Counted from the stretch's first letter, positions 15,934 through 26,156 are shown. The stretch is DNA of 64,000 bases from Mariniblastus sp. (GCA_028823415.1 JAPKBL010000002.1:48276-112275), one strand, 5' to 3'. Made by a program: numbers and translations. Notes: generated from the sequence alone by a model not told the origin.

Positions 15934-18900
15934 TTAAGGGCTAGAAGTTGGTGAACCTTGGGGTCCGCCGAGTTCTGGCCATCCCGATCGTAGATTAAGG
16001 TCACGCTGCGGGAATGGGATTTCAATGTTGTGTTCTGCGAATCTCTGGTTGATCATTGTATGTAACTCAGTCATGACCTTCAGGCGATCCTCTAGATCGG
16101 GCAAATAGGCGCGTAATGAAATTGTTAAAGCGCTATCCCCGAATCCGTCAAAAGTGGAAATTGGCGGTGGTTCTTGCATGAGACTGGGGTGTTCGTTTGC
16201 GATTTCAACAAGGAGCTGTCTCGCGAGTTGGGTATCACTGCCGTAGGCAATTCCGATAATTATTTGCACGCGATTGATTGATGCGGTCAATGTCCAGTTA
16301 ATAAATGAGCCGGTAATAAGCGTTTTATTTGGAACGACTAAATCTTGCCGATCCCAGTTGGTAATTATTGTTGCCCGCATGTTAATCTTAACGACTTTTC
16401 CCGTCGTCCCTTCCACGGTCACAATATCACCTGCGCGAATGGGCCGCTCAAAAAGAAGGATGAGTCCGCAAACAAAATTTGCAACGACTTCCTGCAATCC
16501 GAATCCAAGGCCAACGCTTAACGCGGTTACGATCCAGCCAAATTGTGACCAATCCAACTTCAGGATATTGGCGAAAATCGCAATTCCAATTGCAATGACT
16601 CCATACTGGCAAAGCGTTGTAATTGCAGTGCGTGTTCCCATGTTGATTCGAGTGTCGCTGGAAAGTAACAGTTCAATCAGGCTTGAGAGATTTTGCACGG
16701 CGCCGAAGGTCACAACGATTACCAGGCCGGCTTTAATGAGGCTAAGCAGGCTTGGAGATCCGAAGAATGGAATTTTAATATTGTTCGCCGCTTCAAAAAT
16801 TGGCACCGCCTGTGACCAAGCGAGGGCGATCAGAAATAATGTTGCGAGGCTGACGAGCAGACGGATCAGTTCCCGAGCCTGATCACCGACGGCAGCGAGA
16901 TCAATGACTTCTTCTTGGTCTTCTAAGGGAATTTGTCGATCTTCGGCAGTTTCGGGGATCGGATTGGGGGTTTCCTGTTCTTGTTTTAAGCGACGTTTTT
17001 CAAGGGCCTCGGCAAGTGCAAGTCGCCGGTACCGAATCGCGATCCAACGAATAATCATGCTGTAAGTAAGGGCTCCACCCGCCGAAATGATGATCGCCGT
17101 CATCATTCCAATTCCCATCTGTAGCGCTGTGTAGGTGTAGCCGTAGACGGCTAAAACGCTGATGGCGATCGGGCAGCTTAACAAAATTGGAAACCAGAGA
17201 AATCTCAATCGGCACATCATTCGCAGAGGGTGTTCACGAATTACCTCAGCAAGAATCCCATCTGAGAATCGGAACAGTCGGTAAAGCGCGACCAACATGC
17301 AAAGACTGGCGAAAACCAACATGATCCGTCCAAGGCCGCCAAAATGAGCGGCGGCCTCGCCGTGGACTGTGATGGAAGTGATGATGATCGCGGGAATAAA
17401 CGAGAGAGTGAATGAACGAATGACACGTCGTGTTAAGGCGAGGGTTCGGGCGTTCCAATGGAAATGTGTATCTCCCAGTCCATCTTTTCGACAGGCATTG
17501 TAGATAAGTTGTAAGGAAACAATGACGACGGCGCTTAACTTCAGTCCGTGTGCCAATCCATCGAGCCATCCGCTGCTAGTTTCTATCTGAGAGAGAGCGA
17601 CCCCGACTCCGGCGAAGAGTAGTGCCCCTGGAAGTGACATCAATATTGTCAATAACAGAGCCTGCCAAGTGTAATAATACTGATCCGTGGATATTTTTCT
17701 TACATGGGATTTGATTTTTACCAACGACGAAATGAACTTAATTCGTAGCAAGGCCAATGCCAAAAATACGGTTAAGAAAATCGTGGTGGCAATGGGGGAG
17801 CGTCTAAGAGTTAACAGTAAAGCTTTGAGAAATTCCAATCCATGCTTTGGATCTGACGCCCACTGAATTCCATCTTTTAACTCAATTGCCGAATCCAAGT
17901 TAAAAGAATTAGTTGTCCTCATCCAAAGTAATGATTCTTTGATTGATTTGTCGATCTCATTAGTTTTTTCAAAAAACTGTTGTTTATTAGCTTTGAGAGT
18001 CGCAAGATCGCGTGTCAGATTTTTATACTGTTTCTTAAGTTTGTTAAGGTATTTTTTGCGGTATGACAGAAGTTGTTTGATGTCGGAGGAGTCCGAGTCT
18101 TTGTATAGACTGTCTAAATCTTTCTGCTTTCGAAGGCGAAGATTGATCTCCCGTTCCAGTGCAAAAGTCTCATCAACACTTGGTAATGCGACTGGTTGTT
18201 TCTGCTCGATCTCAAGAAAGCCACTGTGGATTTCTGCTTGAAGATAAAACAGACTCTTAGCCATGGCTTGGCCGCCACTTCCCAGTTTTAGTTCGGCGGC
18301 GAAACTGTCGTATTCCACTGTGATCTTATCCAGTTTGCTAACGATGGCGGCATCGAACTCGGCAACTTGGTTCCGCTGGTTTGTGGAGGTTTCGTCCTCA
18401 GCGACGAGGTTTTTGAGACTGGCAGCGGCTTCGATAAGATCGGGGTTGTTGGTGGATTTGAATTGCTCGACGAACGATATTACTTTTTCCGCTTCGCTTT
18501 GATTGATTTGGACTTGCTCGATTCGCAGCTTTTTGAGGGTTTCGGAATCGTTTTCCCAGAGTCGGTCCTTGTAGTTAAGTTCGGCTTCGAAATAGGCCTG
18601 TCTATCAGGAATGCTTTTTTGTTCAGTAGAAAGCATTGTGCTTTCGGCGGTAATCGCATGTTTTTCCGACAAAAGTTCTAAGTTTTGAGCGGTTTGCAGT
18701 GCTGAGTTGCTGTCAGCTGTTTGATTGAAGAGCTCCTTCAATTCACTTTGTCGCATCTGAATTTCACTGAGGCGTGTGCTGATTTGCAATGGCCTTTTTT
18801 CGATCAGAGCTAATTGTTCGGCTAACTCGGATTTTCTTTGCGTCAATTCTTTCAATTCGTCATTTTGGGCGTCGATGATTTTTTGAAGATTGCTAATGTC

Positions 18901-19254
18901 TTTAGGTAAGGGAGTCGCCTCACCGGTCTTTTCCGCCAATTCAAGCTTCTGCAATTTAGTCTTCCAGAGTTCAGTTTGCCCCGGCGCATCGGCTAAATTG
19001 TCAATGTAGGTTGTGGTCAGATCTTCGCATTTCGAGGCATTCTGAAGAAACTGAATTGCTGCATTGTAGTGATTGGTAAGAACCAATTTTTCTTTGTCGT
19101 CGATCGTGCTGTCATCATTTAACGCGGACAGTTTTGATTCGATGAATTCGAGTTGGGGCGGCGGAGTATCTTCTAAAATTACCTGGCTGAGCAGGGGATC
19201 TAAAGATAAGAACCCAAAGATAATGGGAATTAGAATGGTCAGCAGATTGTTCAT
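15934..19254 (-). CDS. Large MscK/MscS-type mechanosensitive channel
   Basis: This 1106-aa protein has a signal peptide, then a long periplasmic coiled-coil rich in Glu, Lys and Leu (about 30-460), about ten transmembrane segments (about 485-840) and a C-terminal MscS module. The module shows the pore helix region WSQFGWIVTALSVGLGFGLQ, the beta domain ERPIRAGDIVTVEGTTGKV and NKTLITGSFINWT. This layout is that of the MscK/KefA class, which opens under membrane tension to release solutes during osmotic downshift. An acidic cytoplasmic loop (ETAEDRQIPLEDQEE) lies between transmembrane blocks. Transcribed alone, with the stop about 97 bp from the convergent selenoprotein gene. Confidence 0.92.
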   Translation of the reverse strand: MNNLLTILIPIIFGFLSLDPLLSQVILEDTPPPQLEFIESKLSALNDDSTIDDKEKLVLTNHYNAAIQFLQNASKCEDLTTTYIDNLADAPGQTELWKTKLQKLELAEKTGEATPLPKDISNLQKIIDAQNDELKELTQRKSELAEQLALIEKRPLQISTRLSEIQMRQSELKELFNQTADSNSALQTAQNLELLSEKHAITAESTMLSTEQKSIPDRQAYFEAELNYKDRLWENDSETLKKLRIEQVQINQSEAEKVISFVEQFKSTNNPDLIEAAASLKNLVAEDETSTNQRNQVAEFDAAIVSKLDKITVEYDSFAAELKLGSGGQAMAKSLFYLQAEIHSGFLEIEQKQPVALPSVDETFALEREINLRLRKQKDLDSLYKDSDSSDIKQLLSYRKKYLNKLKKQYKNLTRDLATLKANKQQFFEKTNEIDKSIKESLLWMRTTNSFNLDSAIELKDGIQWASDPKHGLEFLKALLLTLRRSPIATTIFLTVFLALALLRIKFISSLVKIKSHVRKISTDQYYYTWQALLLTILMSLPGALLFAGVGVALSQIETSSGWLDGLAHGLKLSAVVIVSLQLIYNACRKDGLGDTHFHWNARTLALTRRVIRSFTLSFIPAIIITSITVHGEAAAHFGGLGRIMLVFASLCMLVALYRLFRFSDGILAEVIREHPLRMMCRLRFLWFPILLSCPIAISVLAVYGYTYTALQMGIGMMTAIIISAGGALTYSMIIRWIAIRYRRLALAEALEKRRLKQEQETPNPIPETAEDRQIPLEDQEEVIDLAAVGDQARELIRLLVSLATLFLIALAWSQAVPIFEAANNIKIPFFGSPSLLSLIKAGLVIVVTFGAVQNLSSLIELLLSSDTRINMGTRTAITTLCQYGVIAIGIAIFANILKLDWSQFGWIVTALSVGLGFGLQEVVANFVCGLILLFERPIRAGDIVTVEGTTGKVVKINMRATIITNWDRQDLVVPNKTLITGSFINWTLTASINRVQIIIGIAYGSDTQLARQLLVEIANEHPSLMQEPPPISTFDGFGDSALTISLRAYLPDLEDRLKVMTELHTMINQRFAEHNIEIPFPQRDLNLRSGWPELGGPQGSPTSSP

Positions 19255-19516
19255 AAATTACGCGCTCGTAATCAAAGATCGAGAATTTTGGTGTGCCTTA
19301 TCATACGGCGCGACGCGAGAAGTTGCCTAGAGCGAACCTGGCTGATTTGGTTGTCGAACTGGAATTTTCTAGCTTCGTGGGCTTGAGCGGTCTGGCGCTT
19401 CTTGGCATCAGACCCTACTCTGAGATCTAAGTCTTACGAGTCTCGATACGTAGTGGCATTGGGTGACTTTTCCCCAAGGGTGCATGTTGCTGTCACGTGA
19501 GAATTCGAACGCCTTC

Positions 19517-19550
19517 AGTACTTGTATCGAGTACTTGTATCGAGTACTTG
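19517..19550. repeat. 13-bp tandem repeat, 2.6 copies
   Basis: The unit agtacttgtatcg occurs twice in full and a third time in part (19517-19529, 19530-19542, 19543-19550) inside the 345-bp gap between the channel gene's start and the YkgJ-type gene's end. The unit contains the self-complementary core agtact. Otherwise I see nothing in that gap. Confidence 0.8.
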
Positions 19551-19599
19551 AACAGTTGCATGTTGATACTGGAGCGAAACTCGCTAACTGCGAGGCACT

Positions 19600-20658
19600 C
19601 TAGCGACTTAGCCCAACCCGACGACGGGCGAGCAGGCAGGCGTCTCCGGCGACCTCAAAATCTGCGCAGTTCTTTGGGCGGGTGTCATAGTGTCGACAAC
19701 GGTACGGGTTCGCCTCGGCGCCATCTCCGTCCAACGCAACGCAAACGCCATCCGGGCGCGGTACGCAATACTCGCCGCCATCACGCAATTGCACGAGTTC
19801 GGGATGTGATTTTCTAAACGGATCGCGGTTGGAAACCGTGAGTAGATCGAATCCCTGACGACAACATGCGCCACAGGAACCGCAGTCCTCTGCTGCAAAC
19901 TTCTGCTCCCAACGTTCGCAAGCTTGTTCATTGGGATCGACGGTGGGCAGGTTGTTTTCATCTAGATTGTGCTGACGACAACTTAAGCGTGGCGTCCCAG
20001 ATGCGTCAGGCTTGCCCGGATTTGCCCAGGCGCACGAACCGCAATGCAGACCGTCTGAGCCAGAGATTAGCGACCCTAGTCGATGGCGGGATTGTGTAAC
20101 ACTCCAAAGTGAAGATCCGTCAGTTACGTTTCGAACAACATCGGCGATCGCAGCGGTGGCATGCAGGGCACGCGTCAGTACTGGCTCAAAAGGTGTCAGT
20201 CGAGCCAAGTGGGCGGCGGTCTGGGCAATTGTGATTGCTGGATCGTCGCCGTCTTTAAGAGGGTCTTTGGGTAGCGCGTCCCAATAGGGTCGCCAGTCGG
20301 TCGTCACCGCCATGAAATCCCGTAAGCCGAAAGGCGTCGAGAGCGCTGCCTGTAGGCGATGGACGGCGTATTCGAGAGTCAAATCACGATCGTCTGTATT
20401 GTTAAGGCCCCAATCCGCTAAGTGTTGACCGCGCCGCCCTGCAACCAGCCAGTGGCAAATTTCGTGGAAGATCATCTGAGCTAAACAGTCGTCGGCATCG
20501 AAGTACGAGTCCTCGGCGATTGTTAGCGTCCCTTTTCCATCGTAGGTCGCATACGCGTCAGCTGACCGCTGAATCTCCAGCCCCAGATCTGCGGCTGCGC
20601 GAATCCAGATCAAATCGACGGGGTCTTCGTATCGATGAACAATGGGGCGCTCAAACAT
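19600..20658 (-). CDS. HEICH zinc-site protein fused to YkgJ-type cysteine cluster
   Basis: This 352-aa protein has two parts. Residues 1-110 include His65-Glu66-Ile-Cys-His69 within QMIFHEICHWL, a typical HExxH zincin helix, preceded by DSYFDADDCLAQ. About 200-345 is a cysteine-rich YkgJ-like cluster: C-G-S-C near 205, then DCGSCGACCRQGFD, CVPRPDGVC and YRCRHYDTRPKNC, expected to bind zinc or an Fe-S cluster. There is no signal peptide, so it is probably cytoplasmic. The function is unknown; the pairing suggests a peptidase-like or metal-transfer role. By eye its bases are richer in GC than the flanking channel gene. Confidence 0.7.
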   Translation of the reverse strand: MFERPIVHRYEDPVDLIWIRAAADLGLEIQRSADAYATYDGKGTLTIAEDSYFDADDCLAQMIFHEICHWLVAGRRGQHLADWGLNNTDDRDLTLEYAVHRLQAALSTPFGLRDFMAVTTDWRPYWDALPKDPLKDGDDPAITIAQTAAHLARLTPFEPVLTRALHATAAIADVVRNVTDGSSLWSVTQSRHRLGSLISGSDGLHCGSCAWANPGKPDASGTPRLSCRQHNLDENNLPTVDPNEQACERWEQKFAAEDCGSCGACCRQGFDLLTVSNRDPFRKSHPELVQLRDGGEYCVPRPDGVCVALDGDGAEANPYRCRHYDTRPKNCADFEVAGDACLLARRRVGLSR

Positions 20659-20906
20659 AAATAGCCTCGCCGGACTTTCGATTTTACACGCAAACTATTG
20701 TTTATCGCACTTTTGTAATTCTTGGGATAGCCGAAATTGCGATTGTTTCAGCTGATGTCCACGGCGTTGGCAACACCTCGGCGGCGAGTTTCCCGTCCGA
20801 AAAACTCATGTGGAATTCCTTGTGCTTTTGTGAACCTCCAAGATTGCACAACCCTACCCCCATGCAAAGCAGTGGTCTATCCGTGTGGGTGGTTCTCCAA
20901 AAAACA

Positions 20907-23900
20907 CTAACGTTGAAAGACCCTTTTATATGACTTTCCACCGTCAGTCGTTTTTAGGATACCGTCGCTGTTGCAAAGGTAAAGCGTCTTCTGGTCATCC
21001 TTGTCAGGTAAAATGCAAGAGATACCTGTATTCAAGCGAAGATCGTCTCTGCCCCCTTCTCCCTGTGTCTTGGCGGATAGCACCGACCAGTTGCGGCTTC
21101 GCTGATTGGTGAAATAAACCGGGCTTTGTTCTGTGCCCGAAAACGGCGCAGCGCAGGTCAACTTGCTCCACTTGTCAAAGGGTCGAGCACCGATGGCCGT
21201 AAACAACCTGTCGTTAGACGTTCCGACCTTTCGTTTGGCATATATCGCACAGTGGACCCACGTGTAATACACGCCGCGGGTGGTGGCAAAGTTCACGAAG
21301 TTCCTCTCGGTGTCAAAAACCATATTCGTGATTCCAAAATCTTTGAGCTCGCAGACTTTCGAAGTTTTGACTGTGGTTGCATCACCGGGGATGGTGACCC
21401 AATAAATCCTTCCCGGTGCATCGACTTGCGTTACCGGTTTTCCCAAGTCCAGTGTTTTAAATTCGCTCTCGTCAAAGGTCCCCACGACCAGTATCGGCGC
21501 GTTGGTACCTTGATCGGGAACGGGACTAAATGCCATGCTCGTAATTCGCTCTCCGGTCAGTCCGGCGCTGGTCCATGTTTCGCCGGCATCTCGACTGATG
21601 AACAGACCTTTGGTTTCCCCGCTGGCCACGACAAGATTGGGGTCTTGGGGGCAGAACATCATGATTTCGCCGAAAAGCGTCGTGGGGCCTCGACCATCGA
21701 AATCAATTTCGCTCGTTACTAGCTTCCACGATTTACCGCCATCGTGACTTCGCCAGAGCCCGCTCTTCAGTTCGCCGTTGACGAGACTGCCACCGCCGCG
21801 GAGAACGATGGAACTGTTCTCGGGGTGCACTGCCACCGACCGGACGGCCAGGGCATCAGGAGTTGTTAGTCCACTGTTCACAGCGAACCAGTTCTCTCCG
21901 TGGTCATTGGATTTTAGTAGCCCTTTGCCTACACTTCTGGCAAAAAGTGTTGCAGGATTCTCCGGCGCCTGCACCAAAGCAGTGATGCGATTTTCTAGTC
22001 GCAGGTCTTTTTTTCTGGGAAGCTCTCGAAGCTCTTTGGGAACGCTCAGATCTAGCTTGATTTGATCGACTGTTCCTTGAAACAGGCTGCGGCTCTTGTT
22101 TGGGCCCGATCGGAAACAGACACCCGCGTAGACTTCTTTGGGCGAATGACTAGTGAAACGCTCATCGGCCAACTGCCATGTAATTCCATCGGCTGACGTA
22201 TAAGACTGGAATCGACGTCCGCGTCGAACGAGTTTCAGCCAGCGGTGATCCCCTTCAAAAGAGGCAATGCTCTTGTTGCTTCCGGCTAAGTCAGGGAAAT
22301 CCTTCCCGCCTTTCATCTTTCCCTCGGCGGTCAGAAACAGGCTGATCTCAGAATTGTAAGGTCCTTTGTCGGTGATGCGAACCTTAGGATTGGAATGTTT
22401 GGAGAGGATTGAGAGACCTAGCCAGTTCGACGGCCACAAGCCATTCTCTTTGGATGTCAGGGGCATATCCGCAATCCGCGCGGTGAGCGTGAAGTCCCCT
22501 GCTACCGTTTGGTGCACAAATCCAACGCCTTCTCCCATGAAGGATGCGCTGTCAGCATCGCTTCGAACTGCCAAAGGAAATCCGCCCTTCAGCATGCTAG
22601 TAAACTGCCACGGTGCGACCGTTTGATTTTTTGCGTTAAGCACCAACTCGTTGACGGAGTCGACGGAATTGCCATCCCCAAACCAGAGACGCGCCCAGAT
22701 CTGATTCTTACCTTCGGGTAGCAAGACATCGATATCCACATTGCCCTTGTCGTCGACATCGGCGACAAACTTGGTCGTCAGCAGCACCTTGCCGGCAAAC
22801 AGCTGCAACTTTTGTATCGATTGCTTACGACTCTCGATTCCCACTTGAATCTTCGCCAAGTTGTCTTTCAACACGCCGGCGGCGGATTCGGTCCCCTTCA
22901 ACATTAGGGTGGCGGTGGGAACCTCTGCGTTTTGCTCGCACATGAAGTCATCCCGCGTCAGCTTGCGGAGCTCGAAGCCGGGGCCTTCCCAACGGCAGGC
23001 GATCTTGGCCGTTGTCGATTGCTTGCTGTTCCCATCGTCGGCTCCTTTGAAATATTCCAATTTAAAAGCGCGTAGGCCTTTGCGCAATGCAAGCGAATAG
23101 CGCTTTTGGGAAGTGCTGTGGATTCCGTCGTTGTCGGCAATCAGCTGGCCATCGATAAAGAGGCGGCTGCCGTCACTGGTGCCTGCTGAAATCACATACA
23201 ACCCATCCGCGGGAATACGCAGGTATCCCTGATAGTTGATCGCATAACCCGTGCGACGATCTTCCCTTACGGTGTCGTCGAGTTCCTTAATGTAACCTTG
23301 TTTGACCGGATTTAGGGGCGCGCAATCGGGTAGAACTTTCCACGTTTCATTGTTTTGATTTTCGTAGTAAACGTAGCTTAGTCCGGGCCGGGTTTGGGTC
23401 GTACTGGAATCGGCCGAGGGTATCTTGATGTTCTCCACCGGGATGACGACAGCGGTCTGTTGGTCGAAAATGTCCGTCACCGTCAGCCTCACCGACTTTG
23501 CGGGAACCGTTGTATCAAGACGCTTGTTGATAATGTGCGGAGCAGCATCTTCCCATCTGGCAACCAGTTTTCCTTGTGCCCCGCTAGCGGCGAAGGCCTC
23601 GAGTTTGTAGCCGAGTTGTGGTGAAGCGTTGGGCGGGATATTCCATTTCACGTTCACCTGATTGCCCCACGTTTTCGCCTCCGCCTGATCGATCGCTGGT
23701 TTGTCTAAAATTGGCGAGGCAGGTTGCTTGGTTCGAAAAAACGTCGGTTCTTTTTTCCAACTGCCCCCACCGTCGGGGCCGGATCGGTCGAATCGGACAA
23801 CGGAATCGTTCTCAATGAGTTTGAACTTCGCAGCATCATTGGCGCTCAGAGGCGAGTTGTGCCACGCGCCATTGAGGCGGCAATAGCCGAGACGGCGTTC

Positions 23901-24497
23901 GAACGCGCGCGGGGTGGATTCCGGGGCGAGGGCTTCTACAAATCCGCTGTTTGCCTGGAACCCTGTGACTGCTTTGGGGATACTCAATACGCTATGGGTG
24001 TACCATTTGTTTTGTTCAACGTCTTTGATCCACCAGCCGACATTGGTTTTCCCCTTGGCGCCCCGCGTGGGTGGGAAGGTTCGCTTCACCATGCGATACC
24101 ATGCGTTTGGACGTTGGAAACTGGGTGAGCCATTCGCTCCGCCCTTGCTTCCTTCGGCACCGAAGCCTTTGCCATAGAATTCAGGCCCTTCATAAACGGC
24201 TTCGGTTGGACACCAATACGAGGTGAACATCCCCGGTGTCTTGTCGGGGCCATGCACTGCAACCCCGCCGTAGAGAGAAGAGTATTTGGGGTAAAAACTC
24301 ATGTACCAAAAGCAGTAATACGTTCCCGCGTCCCACTTCGGCCAACGCAAGTCGTGCATGACGATATCCGACCCTGGTTTAATATTGGCCTGCCAGTTGG
24401 TAGCATCGGCCGGAAATACCGACAGCAGAACAGCCATGCAGACCAGACCCGTCATGGCCAATCTGCGGGGAAAAGTTGGATAATTCAGGTCGTTCAT
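20907..24497 (-). CDS. Giant secreted DUF3472-PA14-LamG-like-Asp-box protein
   Basis: I choose the ATG at 24497, which puts a signal peptide (RRLAMTGLVCMAVLLSVFPADA) at the N-terminus; the longer frame from 24590 adds 31 charged residues in front. The mature protein of about 1,170 aa has a DUF3472 domain (YCFWYMSFYP, GMFTSYWCPTEAVYEGPEFY), an Ig/Fn-like linker, a PA14 domain (YQGYLRIPADGLYVISAGTS), a DUF1349-like concanavalin domain (GDFTLTARIADMP) and a C-terminal beta-propeller with Asp boxes such as SHDGGKSW, SRDAGETW and TTDGGKSY. This layout suggests extracellular carbohydrate binding or glycosidase function. No catalytic site can be assigned. Confidence 0.8.
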   Translation of the reverse strand: MNDLNYPTFPRRLAMTGLVCMAVLLSVFPADATNWQANIKPGSDIVMHDLRWPKWDAGTYYCFWYMSFYPKYSSLYGGVAVHGPDKTPGMFTSYWCPTEAVYEGPEFYGKGFGAEGSKGGANGSPSFQRPNAWYRMVKRTFPPTRGAKGKTNVGWWIKDVEQNKWYTHSVLSIPKAVTGFQANSGFVEALAPESTPRAFERRLGYCRLNGAWHNSPLSANDAAKFKLIENDSVVRFDRSGPDGGGSWKKEPTFFRTKQPASPILDKPAIDQAEAKTWGNQVNVKWNIPPNASPQLGYKLEAFAASGAQGKLVARWEDAAPHIINKRLDTTVPAKSVRLTVTDIFDQQTAVVIPVENIKIPSADSSTTQTRPGLSYVYYENQNNETWKVLPDCAPLNPVKQGYIKELDDTVREDRRTGYAINYQGYLRIPADGLYVISAGTSDGSRLFIDGQLIADNDGIHSTSQKRYSLALRKGLRAFKLEYFKGADDGNSKQSTTAKIACRWEGPGFELRKLTRDDFMCEQNAEVPTATLMLKGTESAAGVLKDNLAKIQVGIESRKQSIQKLQLFAGKVLLTTKFVADVDDKGNVDIDVLLPEGKNQIWARLWFGDGNSVDSVNELVLNAKNQTVAPWQFTSMLKGGFPLAVRSDADSASFMGEGVGFVHQTVAGDFTLTARIADMPLTSKENGLWPSNWLGLSILSKHSNPKVRITDKGPYNSEISLFLTAEGKMKGGKDFPDLAGSNKSIASFEGDHRWLKLVRRGRRFQSYTSADGITWQLADERFTSHSPKEVYAGVCFRSGPNKSRSLFQGTVDQIKLDLSVPKELRELPRKKDLRLENRITALVQAPENPATLFARSVGKGLLKSNDHGENWFAVNSGLTTPDALAVRSVAVHPENSSIVLRGGGSLVNGELKSGLWRSHDGGKSWKLVTSEIDFDGRGPTTLFGEIMMFCPQDPNLVVASGETKGLFISRDAGETWTSAGLTGERITSMAFSPVPDQGTNAPILVVGTFDESEFKTLDLGKPVTQVDAPGRIYWVTIPGDATTVKTSKVCELKDFGITNMVFDTERNFVNFATTRGVYYTWVHCAIYAKRKVGTSNDRLFTAIGARPFDKWSKLTCAAPFSGTEQSPVYFTNQRSRNWSVLSAKTQGEGGRDDLRLNTGISCILPDKDDQKTLYLCNSDGILKTTDGGKSYKRVFQR

Positions 24498-24692
24498 CTT
24501 GCGATTTCTTTGGGAGTCTGAATTCGATTGGCGGAATAGATTTTCACAATGCGACCGCACCCACCGAGGGACCCTGTTGGCAAACATCAATTCGAAAGCC
24601 TTTGCTTATCGTTGGGTGGCACTATAAGTTTGTCTCTAGCTTCGTAGCGTCGTTTTAAAAAGTACAAGCGATAGATTAGGCTTCCCTTGAAA

Positions 24693-25802
24693 CTACTTTG
24701 GCGTTGACGACTTTTCCTTTGTCTTGCTCTCGGCGAGCGCCATCAAAGCGAATGCAGTTGCGGCACGACTAATGTAGTGTTTGCCGTCGCGTCTTGGAGA
24801 GCGAGTAAACCAGTCGCCCCCCGCGCGTTGATGTTCCCTCAGCCAACGAAGACCTGCTTCAGTCGCTGCATTTTTGGGGGCTAATCCAGTTTCGAGAAGA
24901 ACATAAGTAACAAAGGCTGTCGAATATGCTTCGCTCGTAGTTGTCTGCCCTTCCCCGCCATCTCGCTTCCAAGCGGGACCAGCGAGCGATGCCATCGACC
25001 ATCCGCCATCAGCCAACTGAGCATCCAGGAGTTTTTGTTGCCACGCACTTCGATCTTGTTCGTCGATGAGGTTTGGCCAAGAGTTGCCGGCCCACAGTCG
25101 CATGGCCTTGGCGTGCAGGCTCAGGGGCGGGTTGTCCTGCAGATAGTTACTCAGCCTTTGAGCGGCATTTATGTCTTGCGATTTAAGATTGGCAATCTCT
25201 CTCAGTTCTCCGAGTGCAACCAACATAAGTGTTGGGCCAAACTCTGCATCTGACTCAAACGGTGGCCAATTGCACTGTAGCCAATTTTCCCAGGTTCCGC
25301 TCTCATCCAGTAGCTCCCAAGCATTATCAAGCCCTTTCCGTGTCGCTTGATGAATTTCTTTCCCACTTCGCGCATCGCTCATGGCTAAAAATGCAGTAGT
25401 TGCAACCATGCCCTCAATGCTCCCAAACTGGCTGTTAGGCTTTGCATCTCCATCGATATGTTTCGTTAAATATTGTTGAGCAAAGGTGCGTTCATCGGCG
25501 ACCTCATCGGAGCGTGGGTCGATGATGGGCTGTGCGGCAAGCCCCCAGCCGTTCGTATGACAACTGATGCACTTTCGCTGTTCTCGCCAAGATTGTTTTG
25601 CCTCAATGAATGAAGCAACACCATCAGTGAATGAATAATCTTTGAGAGGACGATAACCACTGATAACAAGATTCTTCTTTGACTCTTCTACGGACTGTTT
25701 TTCACGTTGCTGTGCTTCGCTAAGTTCTTGCCCCTGAATAAACTCCAAAGGAAGTACAGAACATACAATTAGAACGCAGAGGATGTGTTGCCAAGCAATC
25801 AT
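24693..25802 (-). CDS. Secreted squalene-cyclase-like repeat protein with c-type haem motif
   Basis: Starting from the ATG at 25802, the protein of about 369 aa has a signal peptide (HILCVLIVCSVLPLEFIQG), then a CISCH motif (Cys78, Cys81, His82) suited to covalent haem c, then repeats of the terpenoid-cyclase alpha/alpha toroid (DGGWSMASLAGPAWK, AGGDWFTRSPRRDGK). Such planctomycete proteins are often called squalene-hopene cyclase-like, but the cyclase DxDD motif is not visible, so hopanoid synthesis is unlikely. The haem site points to a periplasmic electron-transfer or sensing role. It lies 195 bp upstream of the giant DUF3472 gene on the same strand and could be co-transcribed with it. Confidence 0.78.
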   Translation of the reverse strand: MIAWQHILCVLIVCSVLPLEFIQGQELSEAQQREKQSVEESKKNLVISGYRPLKDYSFTDGVASFIEAKQSWREQRKCISCHTNGWGLAAQPIIDPRSDEVADERTFAQQYLTKHIDGDAKPNSQFGSIEGMVATTAFLAMSDARSGKEIHQATRKGLDNAWELLDESGTWENWLQCNWPPFESDAEFGPTLMLVALGELREIANLKSQDINAAQRLSNYLQDNPPLSLHAKAMRLWAGNSWPNLIDEQDRSAWQQKLLDAQLADGGWSMASLAGPAWKRDGGEGQTTTSEAYSTAFVTYVLLETGLAPKNAATEAGLRWLREHQRAGGDWFTRSPRRDGKHYISRAATAFALMALAESKTKEKSSTPK

Positions 25803-26156
25803 ATCGCTATGGTGACCTCGTGATGGTTGAAAGACTGTTATCCTTGTCTTCATTCTACAAAATCACCAGCACCCAGTGCCAAAATTTCTGGAACAATTGG
25901 GACTTTGATCAACAGTTGTGGAGAGACCTCGAAATCGCTTTTGCCTCTAGAACCTGTCCTCGGGTTGTTTAGCCAGTTCGTGAGAATCGCTTCCTTTGGA
26001 CATCAACGAATTCAATGTTGCGGCGGCTGGCAATATACCGATCGAGGCGTCTGAATCGAGATGAACATTTTGATTTTTGATTCGTTGATGCACAGCAAAC
26101 ACCGAAACCGCCCGTAACGAATGACACCGAGGGAAACGGGCTGACGTTTGCGCACG

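Noticed and set aside
20702..20941. 79-codon minus-strand frame after the giant exoprotein gene
   Set aside because: It overlaps the 3' end of the large gene, has no motif and no ribosome binding site.
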